DNA of 64,000 nt from Hermatobates lingyangjiaoensis (GCA_026182355.1 JAPFBL010000068.1:10639001-10703000); one strand, 5' to 3'; positions 50,005-62,143 are shown, counted from the first letter of the stretch. The notes: generated by a model not told the origin, from the letters alone. Numbers and translations are program-made.

Positions 50005-50090
50005 GCCCGACCCGACCCGAACTTACTAATTAACAGTTTGGGTCTGGGTCTGACCCGAATTTTGGGCCAGGTCTGGCTTGGGCTTAAGGT
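50005..50090 (-). repeat. GGGTCGGGTC-type minisatellite remnant
   Basis: The minus strand reads GTTCGGGTCGGGTCGGGCTTC near 50010-50022, with degenerate CAGACCCAGACCC and GGCCCAAAATTCGGGTC further along. It is distinctly GC-rich against its surroundings. Confidence 0.6.
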
Positions 50091-50575
50091 ATTATCTCTG
50101 ATTTAGACTGGTACAAAATGGAAACGACTCTATTAGAAAGAAAAAAAGGCCTAATCAAAAATTAAAAAAATAGGACGGACCATTAAACTTCGGCCTATAT
50201 GATATCGGATATAATAACCCTTACTGACACTATTTTACAGAGACTATAAATTTAAGTGATAATTGAGACTATCGATTTAAGCTAATTATCACCTGGATTA
50301 GAAACTTTCGGATATCTTGAAATATTCTCCTTATCAGATATACTGATGGGTGAAAAATTAAAAATGAAACCAGTGTAAACAACTTTACTGTTTACTTACC
50401 AAAAGTTTACATGTGGATGTAAATTTGAATCTTCGCTCTTAGTTCTGGTTAGTTGGTTGACCTGTGATTGAACAGTCAGTTGACTTGTCTTCACTTATCA
50501 GGGTCTTTATTGTAAATGAGTGAAAGGACTATTAATCAATTGTCTAGTTTTAATAAAAATTTACAATAGTTTATT

Positions 50576-50749
50576 TGTCCTCCTTTCTCGAATTACGTCC
50601 ACATTACATGGATACCTGGAAACAAAGGAATTCTGGAGAATGAAGCACTAGTCCGTTTGGAAAAGTTTGGAGCCAAACTGACATCTTATGGTCTCGAGAA
50701 GGGTGGGCAATTATTTTGGCTAGAGGACCTCATTAGTACCATCTGTTAA
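50576..50749 (+). pseudogene. LINE-type RNase H domain fragment
   Basis: The plus frame reads YVHITWIPGNKGILENEALVR, matching the conserved RNase H segment of non-LTR retrotransposons (W-V-P-G-H-x-G-I-x-G-N-E-x-A-D). The catalytic-site His is replaced by Asn and the final Asp-containing motif by V-R. The frame then continues to a TAA at 50747-50749. No reverse transcriptase is visible upstream, so this is a short 5'- and 3'-truncated relic. Confidence 0.65.
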
Positions 50750-50855
50750 TAAACACGAAATATAATGTTTGAAAAACTATTAAATTTAACAAAAATAACT
50801 CAAAAAATCAAGTTACGATGACTTTATTCTGAAAATATAAATCTAATTTTATTAT

Positions 50856-51104
50856 TCAATGAGACAAATGCGTGCTATCACAGTTCTTAACTTTTCTTTT
50901 GAAGTCCTGAGTGAGGTTGCTTATTGAGATGTTCGTTACTGCCTGCAAATTTCGGTCTGTTATAGAACTTCTGTCTTTATTTTTGTTTGTTTTCATGCAT
51001 GAGAAACTTTGTTCACATCTGTGAACAAAGCCATGCAGAACATTTCTAGAGGAAAACTTTTTATGAATGGAAATTTGTCCCAAGATAAAGAGTCTGAAAT
51101 TCAA
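50856..51104 (-). pseudogene. hAT-type transposase C-terminal (dimerisation) relic
   Basis: The minus frame contains HRCEQSFSCMKTNKNKDRSSI and then TDRNLQAVTNISISNLTQDF before its stop. This follows the hAT dimerisation pattern CEQxFSxMxxxKxxxRSxLTDxxLxxxLxIxxSxLxPD, as in the ZBED/GTF2IRD2-related group. The Gly-Ser-Thr-Tyr usually preceding CEQ is degraded. The N-terminal part (BED finger, catalytic domain) is not seen in frame immediately upstream. Confidence 0.7.
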
Positions 51105-51467
51105 TCAGCGTCTCAGCATTATCCTTTGTTGCCTGTCGTCTTGTGGCTCGTGGTTTGCGCATTAATATTGGTGATGTCAAAACAGGTCGCGGGTCGCAGT
51201 ATGCCCACGTCTGGTATCGAGAATACATGAAGAAAACAGCATATAAAATGTGACTAGAATGAGTCTAATTTAATTTAAAAAGTTCATTACAGATGATAGT
51301 ATATTTGTAAGACAATATATCGCAAATCGATAATATTCCATTATAATATTCACTATGTAAGAAAATTGTTTACTTTATAACATCTGTCTCAATTAAAAAC
51401 TTAATTGTTTTGTAACTTGAATTGATTTGTACTGCTTTGACTTAAATATATTTTTAAAATATTTATA

Positions 51468-51997
51468 CAGTGTGTCCCAGAAGTCACCCACCAGTTAGAG
51501 TTTTATAGAAATACATATGAATATTAATTTTATTTAAAAATGAAACGGTTCGTTAGGAAAAAATATCAATCGATTAGAATAAAAGAACACTTAGAAACAA
51601 CACACAACTCACTTCAATATTTCGACCTCGTCGTAATCAGGAGAAGAAGAAGAAGATGAGTTCTGCTCGGCTGGCAAGCAGCATTAATTTTATTGATCAT
51701 TATCATAACAGATACTGAAACTGTTCACCCTCTGCATTGACACACGCATCAATTAGAGATAAGGAATAAACCATCTCTTACGTCTCTATCCATGCATTGA
51801 TTTATGCATGTGTCAATGCAGAGGGTGAACAATTTGACCATCTATATTTTATAATTAAAACACAGATGTTCATATTGTTATTAACATTCTAAATCATGTT
51901 ATTCTAATACATGAATATTGATTTCATAATCAATAAAATTAATATCCTTATGTTTTTTTAAACATCTCTATGGTGTGCGACTTCCGGAACACCCTTA
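51468..51997. mobile_element. Foldback/MITE-like element with TIRs, possible TA target duplication
   Basis: The ends read CAGTGTGTCCCAGAAGTC (51468-51485) and, on the opposite strand from 51997, AAGGGTGTTCCGGAAGTC. The similarity continues for about 65 bp (to ATATTAATTTTATT). TA dinucleotides flank both ends, as in Tc1/mariner-type insertions. A second inverted repeat lies inside (51722-51753 and 51796-51831, TTCACCCTCTGCATTGACAC). An ATAT-family hammerhead relic is nested at 51612-51646. No transposase is present. Confidence 0.65.
51612..51646 (-). ncRNA. ATAT-family hammerhead-like motif, damaged core
   Basis: The minus strand reads CTGATTA (G8 changed to T), C, GAC-GAG-GTC, GAA, ATAT, T and GAAG. 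CTTC, the stem I partner, lies two bases before the core. Confidence 0.4.
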
Positions 51998-51999
51998 TA

Positions 52000-52600
52000 A
52001 TTCAAAATCTGATTAATTTTGAAGTCCTAGAATAGTTATTGATTTTTTAAGTGAGTGAATCGCCTGCTGCCATAGTGACTGTGGAGTGAGTTGCTGTGAC
52101 CCGGTTGGCTGGCACTCATGGTTATTGTTGTTGCCCTCATGACGGCTGGCTCGATGTTGGTTAACAATTGTCAACACCTAACCTTGCAGCTGTGTTGAGC
52201 CACACCTGGTCTGAACACAGTTTCAAGGTTTATATGTTGGTAGTTTCGTTTAGTGAATTATTATCAATTTCTTATTTTTGACATCATTGGATCAAACGTA
52301 ATAATGTTAGATGAAAATTGAACCACATTTTCTATTGGGGAGGGGATCGTGGAAATTGAACTGTTTATACTACAAACATCTAAAGATTAATTGGAAACAG
52401 TTCTTAAATAATATCTCTAAATTCCAAAACTCATATAAGCACTGTTAAAAATGATAAGTATATTACGAGAGTGCTATCAACTGGATTACATTATCATGGT
52501 GTTAGTATATCAACAACTTCGATAATCTTAATAACGTCAGGCACAATTATGTACGACTATCTGCTCGTATAATCTGTTGACATACAATTATATCTGGCAC
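52000..52600. other. No recognised gene
   Basis: A GC-richer patch at 52060-52220 (TGGCTGGCACTC, TGACGGCTGGCTCG) in otherwise AT-rich DNA, with no open frame of note. Confidence 0.4.
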
Positions 52601-52979
52601 ATTAATCTAATATTTCCATATTTCAATAATTGTTGTATTGAAGGTACCAATCCTAGCAGTACAGTACTGCTGGTGGAAATCACTTGAATCCAGGAATTCC
52701 ACTACAAAAAGTATGACGCCTAGTTTGTACAAACTGGACCAGTGACTCTTCATAAGAGTGTTGTTAATGTAATAAGGACTGGATTGAGGCTGCTACTCTG
52801 TTACTCAAGGACTGATAATCTATAAGTCTATGGAGTGACACTCGTTAGATTCAAGTAATAATGTGTTGTGCGTAATAACACAGGAACTTCCTTAGGTTGT
52901 AAAAGAGGCTGAAGACTTCCTTTGTCATAGCTTTCTCTTTAAATATCACAGTCCGTTACCTCAAAACTGCTTACTAATC

Positions 52980-53640
52980 ATACTGCAGTTATCTCTGATT
53001 CAACTATCAGCTCCACAAACCTTGTGCAGGGTAACTAGTAACCATCCTTGTAGTTCCTTCAGTGCATATTTTATGTTTTATCGTAATCCCACAAATTCCT
53101 TCTTAAACTCTACGTTGGCTCGATGTCTCCTTTGCATCGGCTGCTGGTAACCACAAATTTCTTTCAGCGATACTTGACTGGCTAACTTACGAACTATATT
53201 CTCCATTGATGGAAGATGCTGTGCCTTTCAGGGAGATATTCTAAAGCTTCATCTTGTTGATTGTGGATCAAGCAGAGTGGGTTTTCTACTAAGTTCAATC
53301 CACGTTAGTAATAAGCCTCGTGCATACTGCAGCAGCGAATTACGACACAAGAGGTAAGCCTTGGAAGATCTATGGATGATGAAATAATCAGTGAGGTTTT
53401 CTGTCACCTGTTATTCAAGACTGCAATAACAACGGTATTTCATTACCATATATCCTCAATGACTTACGAGTCCATTGTAAAAAGTAGGTCTTTACTTTGA
53501 AGCCGTTCGATGACTTCTGACATTCGAAAGTAGTAAACCGCGGTGCTGTTTGGATTGTAAGCCCTGTTGAGAACACTCAAAAGCCCTGTGAGAATGCAGA
53601 CAATCTCAAAAAATGTCAGTTTATTTAAAAAGGACTCTGT
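52980..53640 (-). pseudogene. Decayed multi-frame coding sequence, possibly transposase
   Basis: The minus strand shows successive protein-like blocks in changing frames. From about 53640: ESFLNKLTFFEIVCILTGLL... and MSEVIERLQSKDLLFTMDS, then a stop. Next: VTENLTDYFIIHRSSKAYLL, RNSLLQYARGLLLTWIELSR and DPQSTR, then a stop. Next: QDEALEYLPERHSIFHQWRI, overlapping MENIVRKLASQVSLKEICGY and FKKEFVGLR. LQSKDL recalls the region between catalytic segments of hAT transposases, and the hAT C-terminal relic lies 2 kb downstream on the same strand. Splice-like sites exist (CATCAACAG, GTAAGT), but their phases do not rescue the frame. Family assignment is uncertain. Confidence 0.4.
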
Positions 53641-53649
53641 TGATGAAAA

Positions 53650-55660
53650 AATAGCTTATTTCCATTGTTTCATTCGTATTAGCTGGAATTTTGAAAGTAA
53701 AGGAGGTATAAAAAAATTGAACAAAAATAGATGGTAAGTTTTGTAAAAAAATATTTGAGCGTCATTGTTTTTTTGAGAAATTTCAGCTACTCTTATTCTT
53801 TATTTCACTGAGGGTTTTTTTTTGAAAAAAAAAACCTAATTTCCTCTAGAGAGAAATTTACTTTTGAACCTTTCCATTCGCAGTGGCACCTGAGTAGTAC
53901 AGTGCAAAGTTGGTTGAACATTGTAAAGTTGACACATTCGGCATATGGCCTGTCCTTTCATCTTTGGCGAATATCAGCACTGCTGGAGGTGACCTCCTTC
54001 CCTAGGTGTTTTGCCAAGAGTACTTTGAGGTCGATGACTTCACTAATGTCACTAGTATCCTGTAATTACCTCCAGCCCTCACTGCCTTCTTGCCCAAATT
54101 ATCCTCCTTCATTAAGCTCTTCCCTAATTTGTTTAGGGAAAACGTGTTGTTTCCATATCAATTTTTATTGTAATGTTCAATTTTGACTAAATTAATGTTA
54201 GAAGCTAGTGTTATTTCTAATTATTACACCTGGTGCTTAATGAAATGATTACATTTTTTTTAGTTTATCCTACAAATATGCATATATCAAAAATTGGAGG
54301 GAGGCACATATTATTTAATAATTGGTGATAAAGAAATTGTAATAATTTTAAGATAGAAAAAAACGCTCCGAGATAACCAATCCGGTGAAAGTGGAACTTT
54401 TAAATTAACGGGAGGGTGGGCCAGTAAAACATAAATACAGCAATGCCCAGCGTTAGTTTGGTCATATTTATACCCAAAAGTGATTTCCTATATTCGTGTT
54501 TCTATTTATTATATCCTTTATCCCTGATTTAAAGGAACATGTAGAAAAACTTGTAACTTTGAAGATTGTTTTTTAAACTAAAAGAGATTGGAACTTTCCA
54601 TATTTTATTAAATCCAGTTTTGGAAACATCCATTAACCCTGACATTGATACATTTCGTTATATTATTCGTATGCATCAACACACAACTAAACTGTAAGAG
54701 TATGTTAAAGTATAATTAACGTTTATCGCATAAACATCTTTATGGAAAATTACTTTTTTTAAAGTAAGTTTAATTTTATTTTAGTGATAAAAAAATACTG
54801 TATTTTTGTCAACATTATTCACAATAAATCGAATGGATGTCCTTTTGGCTTTTCCTCGTTCTCTCATTGTTAGTTGGTTACCATGTCCTCTTTACTTTGT
54901 CCTTTATATATTAAATAAATCTCTTTTCTTAGGGAATTTCATTCCAGTTGTGTTTCTTTGAACCCTCTGTTAGTAACTGATTTCAGTTCTACACGCTTTC
55001 AATAACAATTTGTAGGAAAAAAAGTATAATGGATGAGCTCGGAGTCGCTTAGAGCAATCAATGGTAGTCCTCTTTTTTGATGGGCCTACGTTCTACTTAT
55101 TTATTCAGAACTATTTTTGCAAGTAGTTTGAAGTATTACTAACCAATTCATGAGGATTAACAGTAGTATTAATGAGTGCTAAACAGTTTGAATGACCAGG
55201 CTATATTTGCTGTGGTACGTGCACGACTGCATGATTATGGAGTTCACTTTATCTTCCCTCTGAAACATTTAGATAGCCTAAGAATCAAATTAATTAAAAA
55301 GTTAATTCATTTTATTAATAACTATTAATTTATGCGTTAAAAAACAAAAAAAAATAAACAATTTTATGCAATTTTCAATGATAACTTTAAGAGGAAAATA
55401 GTTCAGTCGGTAACATTTTTTTACGTCCGTGCCAATACTTTTTTAAGAAATTCTAATTGTGTATTTTCAAATGTGGAATCTTTGAAGCAGTTTCTATTTT
55501 GGTTACTTTTAAATCTTAATGTGGCATAATTTTAACAGCTCTCTTCTGAATATACAAATAATTAGTTGTCTCGTTTTTAAATGGAAAACCAGCAGCAATT
55601 TTTAACTTTGATATAAATAAAATATAATAACTATGATAAAATTCTATTTCAAGTTTTTGA
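53650..55660. other. No recognised gene
   Basis: AT-rich. A GC-richer patch at 53900-54130 carries a 94-codon plus frame with a pyrimidine-rich end and no recognisable motif. Confidence 0.4.
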
Positions 55661-55661
55661 T

Positions 55662-56060
55662 GGATTTACCCGTTTTGAAGTGTCCTGGGTCAGTTTTTGA
55701 ATTATTTCTATGATGTCTATTTCAGGGGGGATTCGTATCTAAAAGTTTGCAGACTCGTTACAGGTCACACCATTCAAGGTTCAAATTGATATTATACCAA
55801 AAATAACCCTTTCATTGTAGATTAGCTGTTTAGTCTTTGACAGTGCTGTGTGATGGGAAATCATTATGTTTAGAGAAGCCATTTTTTTCTCCTTAACTTA
55901 TAATTCTAGACAATTTAAGTTGTAGTTAATACATCACGATTAAGTGAAAACAAGTTTCACAGAATTTGGTAGCATAAAATTACAAACATTTTGATGTATG
56001 TGTGATTGAATCTGGAAGCTTGTTTTCATGAGACGGATCTTAATGAAATTAAACAAAAAA
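55662..56060 (+). repeat. Interspersed repeat, copy 2 of 3
   Basis: Colinear with 12998-13440, beginning GGATTTACCCGTTTTGAAG and sharing blocks through TTAATGAAATTAAA. Several short indels and scattered substitutions indicate age. Confidence 0.65.
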
Positions 56061-56379
56061 ATAACTACGTCTAGAAGGATAAGCTGTGGTTGTTCCGGTG
56101 AAATTGTATCATACAATAGATAACAGACAATAAGTATACTTTGAGAAATTAAAAAAAAAGCAATATCTCCTTAAAAATACTATGATTGAAAAAATGAAGA
56201 ATTTTGGACAATTCTAAGAGGTAATTGTAAAATAGTCCCAAAACTCAACTTGTATAATGGCTACCTCCTCTAATTAGTAGATTTCTTTAGATAAACTCAA
56301 AACATTTTTATCAGATTTCATGTTCTTGAAAACATCATGAACCGCCTTTAGTTAGTTAATTTGATTGAAATATATATTC

Positions 56380-58620
56380 ATATTTTGGTTTGATCATTGT
56401 GTATATATATATAGTTTTTAGATTACTAAGACCAATAGTAGGCAGCTTATACAGTATACTATGATATGGTATGTTTCTACATTTGAAATATGCATATGGT
56501 ATAACCTACAAGCTTGGTATGAACAAGGTAGACATTTCGATGTCAGGTTAACTCATTTTAATGATGCTAGTAAGTTGAGTGTAGACCACTCAAGAGTTTT
56601 CTAATTTATTGGTGACTTGGATACCTGTTCTTCACGAATGGCGACTAGCAGTTAGTTTGTTATTCAGTAAATATACATCATCAAATCAGTTTCTTGTCGA
56701 ACTTCAAAGAACAGTTATATTTCCCTGGTCGCTATAGTTTAAAGGTTTTAAACAACCTTTCATAAGTTCTTTAAGCGAGTTTTGTTCCTTATTCACTGAT
56801 ATGTCATCGTAATCTTGGAGTTGGGGCAGAATTATCTTTCAGAAATGTAACGAAGAGACAAATTGAAATGAAATCGGTTTTTTTTTTTTAGTTTTGCCAT
56901 TACCTAGATGTGGAAAGCAGTGGTCTGGTCATAAAGACGGATTCAATTGCCTTGTGCTGGGATCTTGTGGTATACTTCTCCCAATACCTGGAGCATGCAC
57001 AACAAAATCCATTTACTCTAAACATTTCCAGCCACCAAAAAAGATCTGATGTTATGTACAAAATTCGTTATGTACCGCATTGTGGAAAGTGGCCTAAACA
57101 AATCAGGAAGTTTCCAAAGAGTATAACCCCCAGGATTGAGTGTTGTACTTGGAAAACTAATTCAAGAAACCAACCTAACATGCTTTATTACTTCCTTTGT
57201 ACTGATTCTTATCATGAAATATATGTCTAGTGTAGACATTTTGGTACATTTCACATACAGGTAGACATCAGAAATGCATTCATATTGCCTCCAAACTTGT
57301 AAGTCCGTCAAAATCTACAAATATTTTTTTTTCATAGTTATGACGTCTTACAGTAACAAAATAATAACACTGTATGTTAAGATGAGAAAATGTTAACTTA
57401 AAATATTGGTTCAAATATATATATATATATATATATAATAAATATATTGCATATTAAACCATTATACTATATACGTTTATTATTATTTAATAATGCTATG
57501 GGTAGTAGTTAACAGAAAAAATACCAGTATATATCTTGAATTCATCAAAAGTGCTCTAATGCACCTTTCCTGTTATTCAATTACGTCAAAGAAACTATAC
57601 ATCTTATCCTAAAGTGAGTGACTATTGTGGTGTTCAATTTCATTGTTATCTATCGAACTGCGCGACCTGTATCCTGTCAGAGTCTTCAGATATCTGAATA
57701 ATACTCTGTTATCAGTTGCCAAAAGAAAAAACAGATATGTATTATTTCGTTAAACTAGATGTCAGTTTTGTAGTAGTCACTGAATTTTAACTTTCCAGAT
57801 TAATAATACAGGAGATAAAAATGTAATCAGAATTCAAATAATGAGCAAAAAATTGGCATTCCCTATGAGTCCCTCAAAAACTAAATCTCTTTTTTGTACA
57901 ATATGAATTTTTTCCTTTAAGCGGCTTGACGTGTTCACAGTCCTGTGACAGTTCACACTCACTATCAGATGGATCGAAAATGGACCCAGGGGATCTCAGA
58001 ACTACGAACCCATAGAAGTCTTGAAAGTGAATTTGTTTGTGAGTACTAACTATACTTACTAGAGTAAAGTGGTTGATATATTTTTCAGCCGATTTATATT
58101 TAATCAAACTTAAATGTATTTCATTAATGTTTAATCATTAAAATTAAACTATTGCTGAAAAAAGAAAACAAATGAAACCTGTTCTGGAAGGAACAAAGAT
58201 CAGTAGAATGTGAGCATGGGATATCAAATCATATCGTGTCCAGTAGTGCTAGATAACCTTATCACCTCGATAAATAAATAAAAAAAAAATGTCGCCGAAC
58301 CAGCTTGTGGCCGCTTATTATGACACGCCATTCAATTGCTTAAATTGCAGTTTCAGTAGATATAATTGCTCAGCAAACGACAGAGTTTTGTAGTTTCAAT
58401 ACGATCTTCCCCATTAATTATGTTCAGTTCCACGAAGTGGGGTAGCTATTACTTGTAAATTACCGAAAATGACACATTTCGCCTAAACACAACTGTCCCC
58501 CCTTGCTAAGAAAAAAATCACTAATTACCTGTACACAACACTGCTTCAGTGCTGTCATATTTAATTCATTTCCCAAAAAAGTGTTTTGAAAAACGATAAC
58601 GAGAAATATGCACTTTAAAT
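56380..58620. other. No recognised gene
   Basis: A fragment of the AGATCT-family tail (TTTGGTTTGATCATTGTGTATATATATATAG) lies at 56383-56413. (TA)n lies at about 57416-57437. The 106-codon plus frame at 56910-57230 has scattered Cys and a YHEIYV end. I considered a piggyBac-type Cys-rich C-terminus, but the spacing is poor. Confidence 0.35.
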
Positions 58621-58659
58621 ATGAATCGAATTTATAATCTATATAAATTAAATAAAATA

Positions 58660-58830
58660 AAGGGTTGCTTGTCGTTGCGTCTACAGCATGCTTGGTCTCC
58701 TTCTCTCTTTTCTCCTGAAGACAGATTTTCCGAAAATTTTGAGTTAATGTTTTCTTTACTCTGTGTGTTACTCGTTTACGATTTTGAACTTGTATGGTTT
58801 CCAGTTTGGATCTTTCCGTTTTTATAGTCA
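58660..58830 (+). repeat. AATT-family hammerhead element, diverged
   Basis: At 58711-58743: TCTC, CTGAAGA, C, a weak stem II, GAA, AATT, T and GAG (one extra T). The 3' region (TACTCTGTGTGTTACTCG, GATTTTGAACTTGTATGG, CAGTTTGGATC) matches the minus-strand element at 25085-25235. The long minus frame crossing here (58460-58831) is therefore repeat-derived. Confidence 0.5.
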
Positions 58831-59156
58831 ATAAAAATTAATGTTTGTCCGTCTGAAAGAAACTGGGGGATGGTTGGGCAGAAACCTGCGAAGGTTTCTG
58901 AGTTAATAAAACTATGTTCGGGTAGAAACTTCAGATTCCATATTCTACAGAACTTTATGCTCAAGTCCAAGAGAAAGAAACGTGCTACAAGTACGAGAAC
59001 CAGACTGCAAACCATTCAAGTAAACAAACGCTGTTCGATCCAGACCAACTACCCTCGCTGATTTGAACCTCAGTGCATACCATTATTATACTAATATAAT
59101 TACAGCATTCTTCCAAGTGTTGGTATTAGTAAAATGGATATATTGACTATGCACTA

Positions 59157-59525
59157 TGCAGATATTTTAGTATATTCAAATTTAAGAATGAAGCACCAGG
59201 AATGTGCTGTGATGGTGGAAAAGTAAAATTTCCAGAGTTACATCCACTATCCGAACAATTGTCAACGCTGGTGTCAGGTATCATGAGCGAATCGTAACAT
59301 TTCTTAACGAACACACGCAAGAAAGAAGTCATGTTAAATGGTCATTCAGCGCAAGCAATATCGAGCGTGACGATTATAAGCTAACATTCAAAGGTCAAGG
59401 TGAAATCTATGTGTCATAATTACTACTGCCAGATACAGTTCATAAATTTCTTCAAATTTATTTCATGGAAAACATTGCTGGACAAACCCATGAACGTTGT
59501 CGATACTGTATGGAACTGTTCCAAG
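59157..59525 (+). pseudogene. Helitron Rep/helicase protein fragment (broken)
   Basis: The plus frame from 59157 reads C-R-Y-F...FKFKNEAPGMCCDGGKVKFP, matching the KFKNE-x-PGMCC-x-x-GKV-x-LP segment that precedes the Rep domain in animal Helitron proteins. The frame meets a TAA at 59295-59297 just before HFLTNTRK, where the family has the S-K-H-F-x-x-N-I-R segment. After at least one frameshift, the next frame gives NIERDDYKLTFKGQGEIY, a second stop, then PDTVHKFLQIYFMENIAGQT and HERCRYC, matching the TFK-x-QG-x-IYH...KFLQIYFM...RC segment. With two stops and a frameshift it is non-functional. The endonuclease HUH motif and the helicase are not present. Confidence 0.85.
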
Positions 59526-62140
59526 TACGACAAAAAAAAAAAAAGAACTGAAATATTGTCTTAACCATGCTGAGTTTACGCTTTGACATCACGATGTTCG
59601 GTCAAACTGTGCGACTTATAGCAATTTTGCGAAATATTAAATAGGCACACATACATGAAAATATCATTGTGAACATATGAAATAAGGAATAAGAGTCTTC
59701 TAACGCCTGATAATGAACTAAAAACTCCACATTGATTGCTTTAATGAAAACTATAGTTCACTTAAACAAACAATAGCCACAAATAAAGAACGTAATCATA
59801 GTTTAGTTCACCATAATACCTTGGGCGTTAGGCTTTTATATATGCGTATTTAATTTAATCTATATTTTGGATTCTTAACCTCTGAAATGAACTTATCCTA
59901 TGTGCTGAGTAAGTTGAGATCTAAAAGAATTATTGTCTTGCTTCTCCACTTTTTTTGGATCTGAAAAAATATCTTTAATCTAATACAGAGATGTGAGTTG
60001 CATTCATAATGGATAGACCTTTTTTTTATTGTTTAAACCGATTCCCTAGCGGGTGAGAACGTCAGCCGTTTACCGGCTTTTTGAATAGACCTTAAAACAT
60101 GTTTTAGTACTTTTGTTACGTTTTTCTACAAAAGTTGTAATATCATGATTCTTGATTTATGATAATTGAATAAGAGTCGTCCATATAAGATTAAAGTTAC
60201 TCTACTCTTTACTTAGAAGTAAAATAGCATACATGTTAGTATAATCAAAATTCGTTTGTATTTGTGTTATCAATATAAGTTTTGTCCTTTAATGAATGGA
60301 GAATCATTCATTGATTTTTGTGGAAATCTTCATAATCATTGGTTTCTAATAAAATTTCAACTAACTGTTATTGCACTTCCCACAAGCCTGATACCTTAAG
60401 CATATTTCAACTCCTCATAGATTCTGAGAAGTCACTAACGTGAGTTTTAGACCTTTCTTCGTAGATTTCAATTATTATTTCTAGAACCACAGCCATTTAT
60501 TTTAGTTTCATAACTTGTAAAATGGTAGTCAGCATGACAAATATTAATCAATTGATTATCAATTAATTTGTATATGTTTACTTATAGTAAAGTTGGTTGC
60601 ATTTCACCAGATTATTTTCTACATTTATTATTTTTTTCCTTTACCTTCATTTATTTAGTCCGGTATAAGTCAATATTTCAGTCATTTATCATTTACTGTA
60701 TGTTAATATTTTGCTGGTATATCCTAAAATGTAAGCCTCTTCAGTTAAAGTGGATTTTTGTTTGATTATTATATCTTATTTCGTGATTTTTTTTTCTTTG
60801 TGCTACCTACCTCAGTAACTGAAATAAATAGCGGATATTATTAGTTCTTTAAGGAACTTAATATATCTTTTATACTTTCATAAGCTCTTCATTTTGATGT
60901 ATTTCTTCGAATTGTTAATAAATGTCATTTTCAGATAGGTTGAGCAGTTCGGTTTCCTAATCGAGACTGTTATACAACCTTTAAATCAATGGAGGCACTG
61001 TTGACGAGGTTGGTTCTGCGAAAGTGTGTGGGAAGGTAGAAACACAAAGAGATTGTGTATTATTAGCGAGAGAGGGGGCACGCGAAGAGAGGCACGTGCA
61101 ACCTTGGCCACATCTTTTCTCTCTCTTTCTATCGACAGCTCTCACTCCTGCCGCAATCAGCTTTCGATGAGTTCAGACTTGAGCTTTTGACTGTCAAACA
61201 CCTTATCAAGAGAAGTGATTGTCCTTGAGGTCAGATATTATTCTCGTCTGTCAAAACCTCCAACTATACCGTATACACCAAGAATCAGATATGGTATGGT
61301 GTGATGAAGCAGATTGTTCTACCAAAGTCTTCTTATAGAAAAACAGGATCATCTCTGTGTAAGAATCAACACAGATTCCATCTGTTAAGTGGCCTTGATT
61401 TGAAAATATAAACCATTTAGAAGTTTAAACAGATCATAGCATTTCTCTTCTGTATTATTTACTTGCGTTTTCTGATTTGCAATATTATTAAATGATTGAA
61501 GAGTTGAGGGTGAAAATGTTGAGTGAAATCAATTGAATTATTTTCCCAATCTCCATTTATTGAGAAAAACGTTCATTAAAGGGCTCACAGTGACATTTCG
61601 ATAATATTATCAAAATAACTATTCTAAAAGTTAAATCCAAAAGTTATTTTAGTCAAATTGACGCAATTAGTAGTCATTTATAATTAAATTCATCAGTGAT
61701 CGAAAAGATCAACTGAAATGTTTCACCTAAACCAGTGACGACTCTTTTCTAGTTTATACTTGTATAAGTATGTTCTATAAAAAATATCCAAGTATCTTCC
61801 GAAATTATAAGTGAACATGTTGTAACTACTATCTAGTTTTTTATTACAAGCACGATTTTATCGCATATATAACGATAAGGTGCTACTTTAGGAAAATTGT
61901 CCAAATATTAATTACACCTTATATAAAAGGTCTATATTTGTAGATAATATAATTTAGCCTTAAGATTTAAAAGGGGTTCTTTCATTATGTGGACAAAAGG
62001 AAACCATTCCTAAGTACAGGTGCAACATTTTCAAGGACTTGGTAGCATTTCAATATTAGATTAGGCTTGGTCAAAGGCATGACTGGGATCCGTTAATCAT
62101 AAACCACTATCCTAATACTAACAATAAACCAAATATCACA
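59526..62140. other. No recognised gene
   Basis: Mostly AT-rich. A GC-richer patch at 60990-61200 includes GAGAGAGGGGGCACGCGAAG and CT-rich tracts, without a clear frame. Confidence 0.4.
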
Positions 62141-62143
62141 TAA

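Noticed and set aside
56910..57230. piggyBac-type Cys-rich C-terminus
   Set aside because: Only a loose Cys and YH resemblance; cysteine spacing does not match the zinc-binding pattern.
58460..58831. 123-codon minus-strand open frame
   Set aside because: Much of it is the AATT-family hammerhead repeat read in antisense, matching 25085-25235; it is not a host protein.
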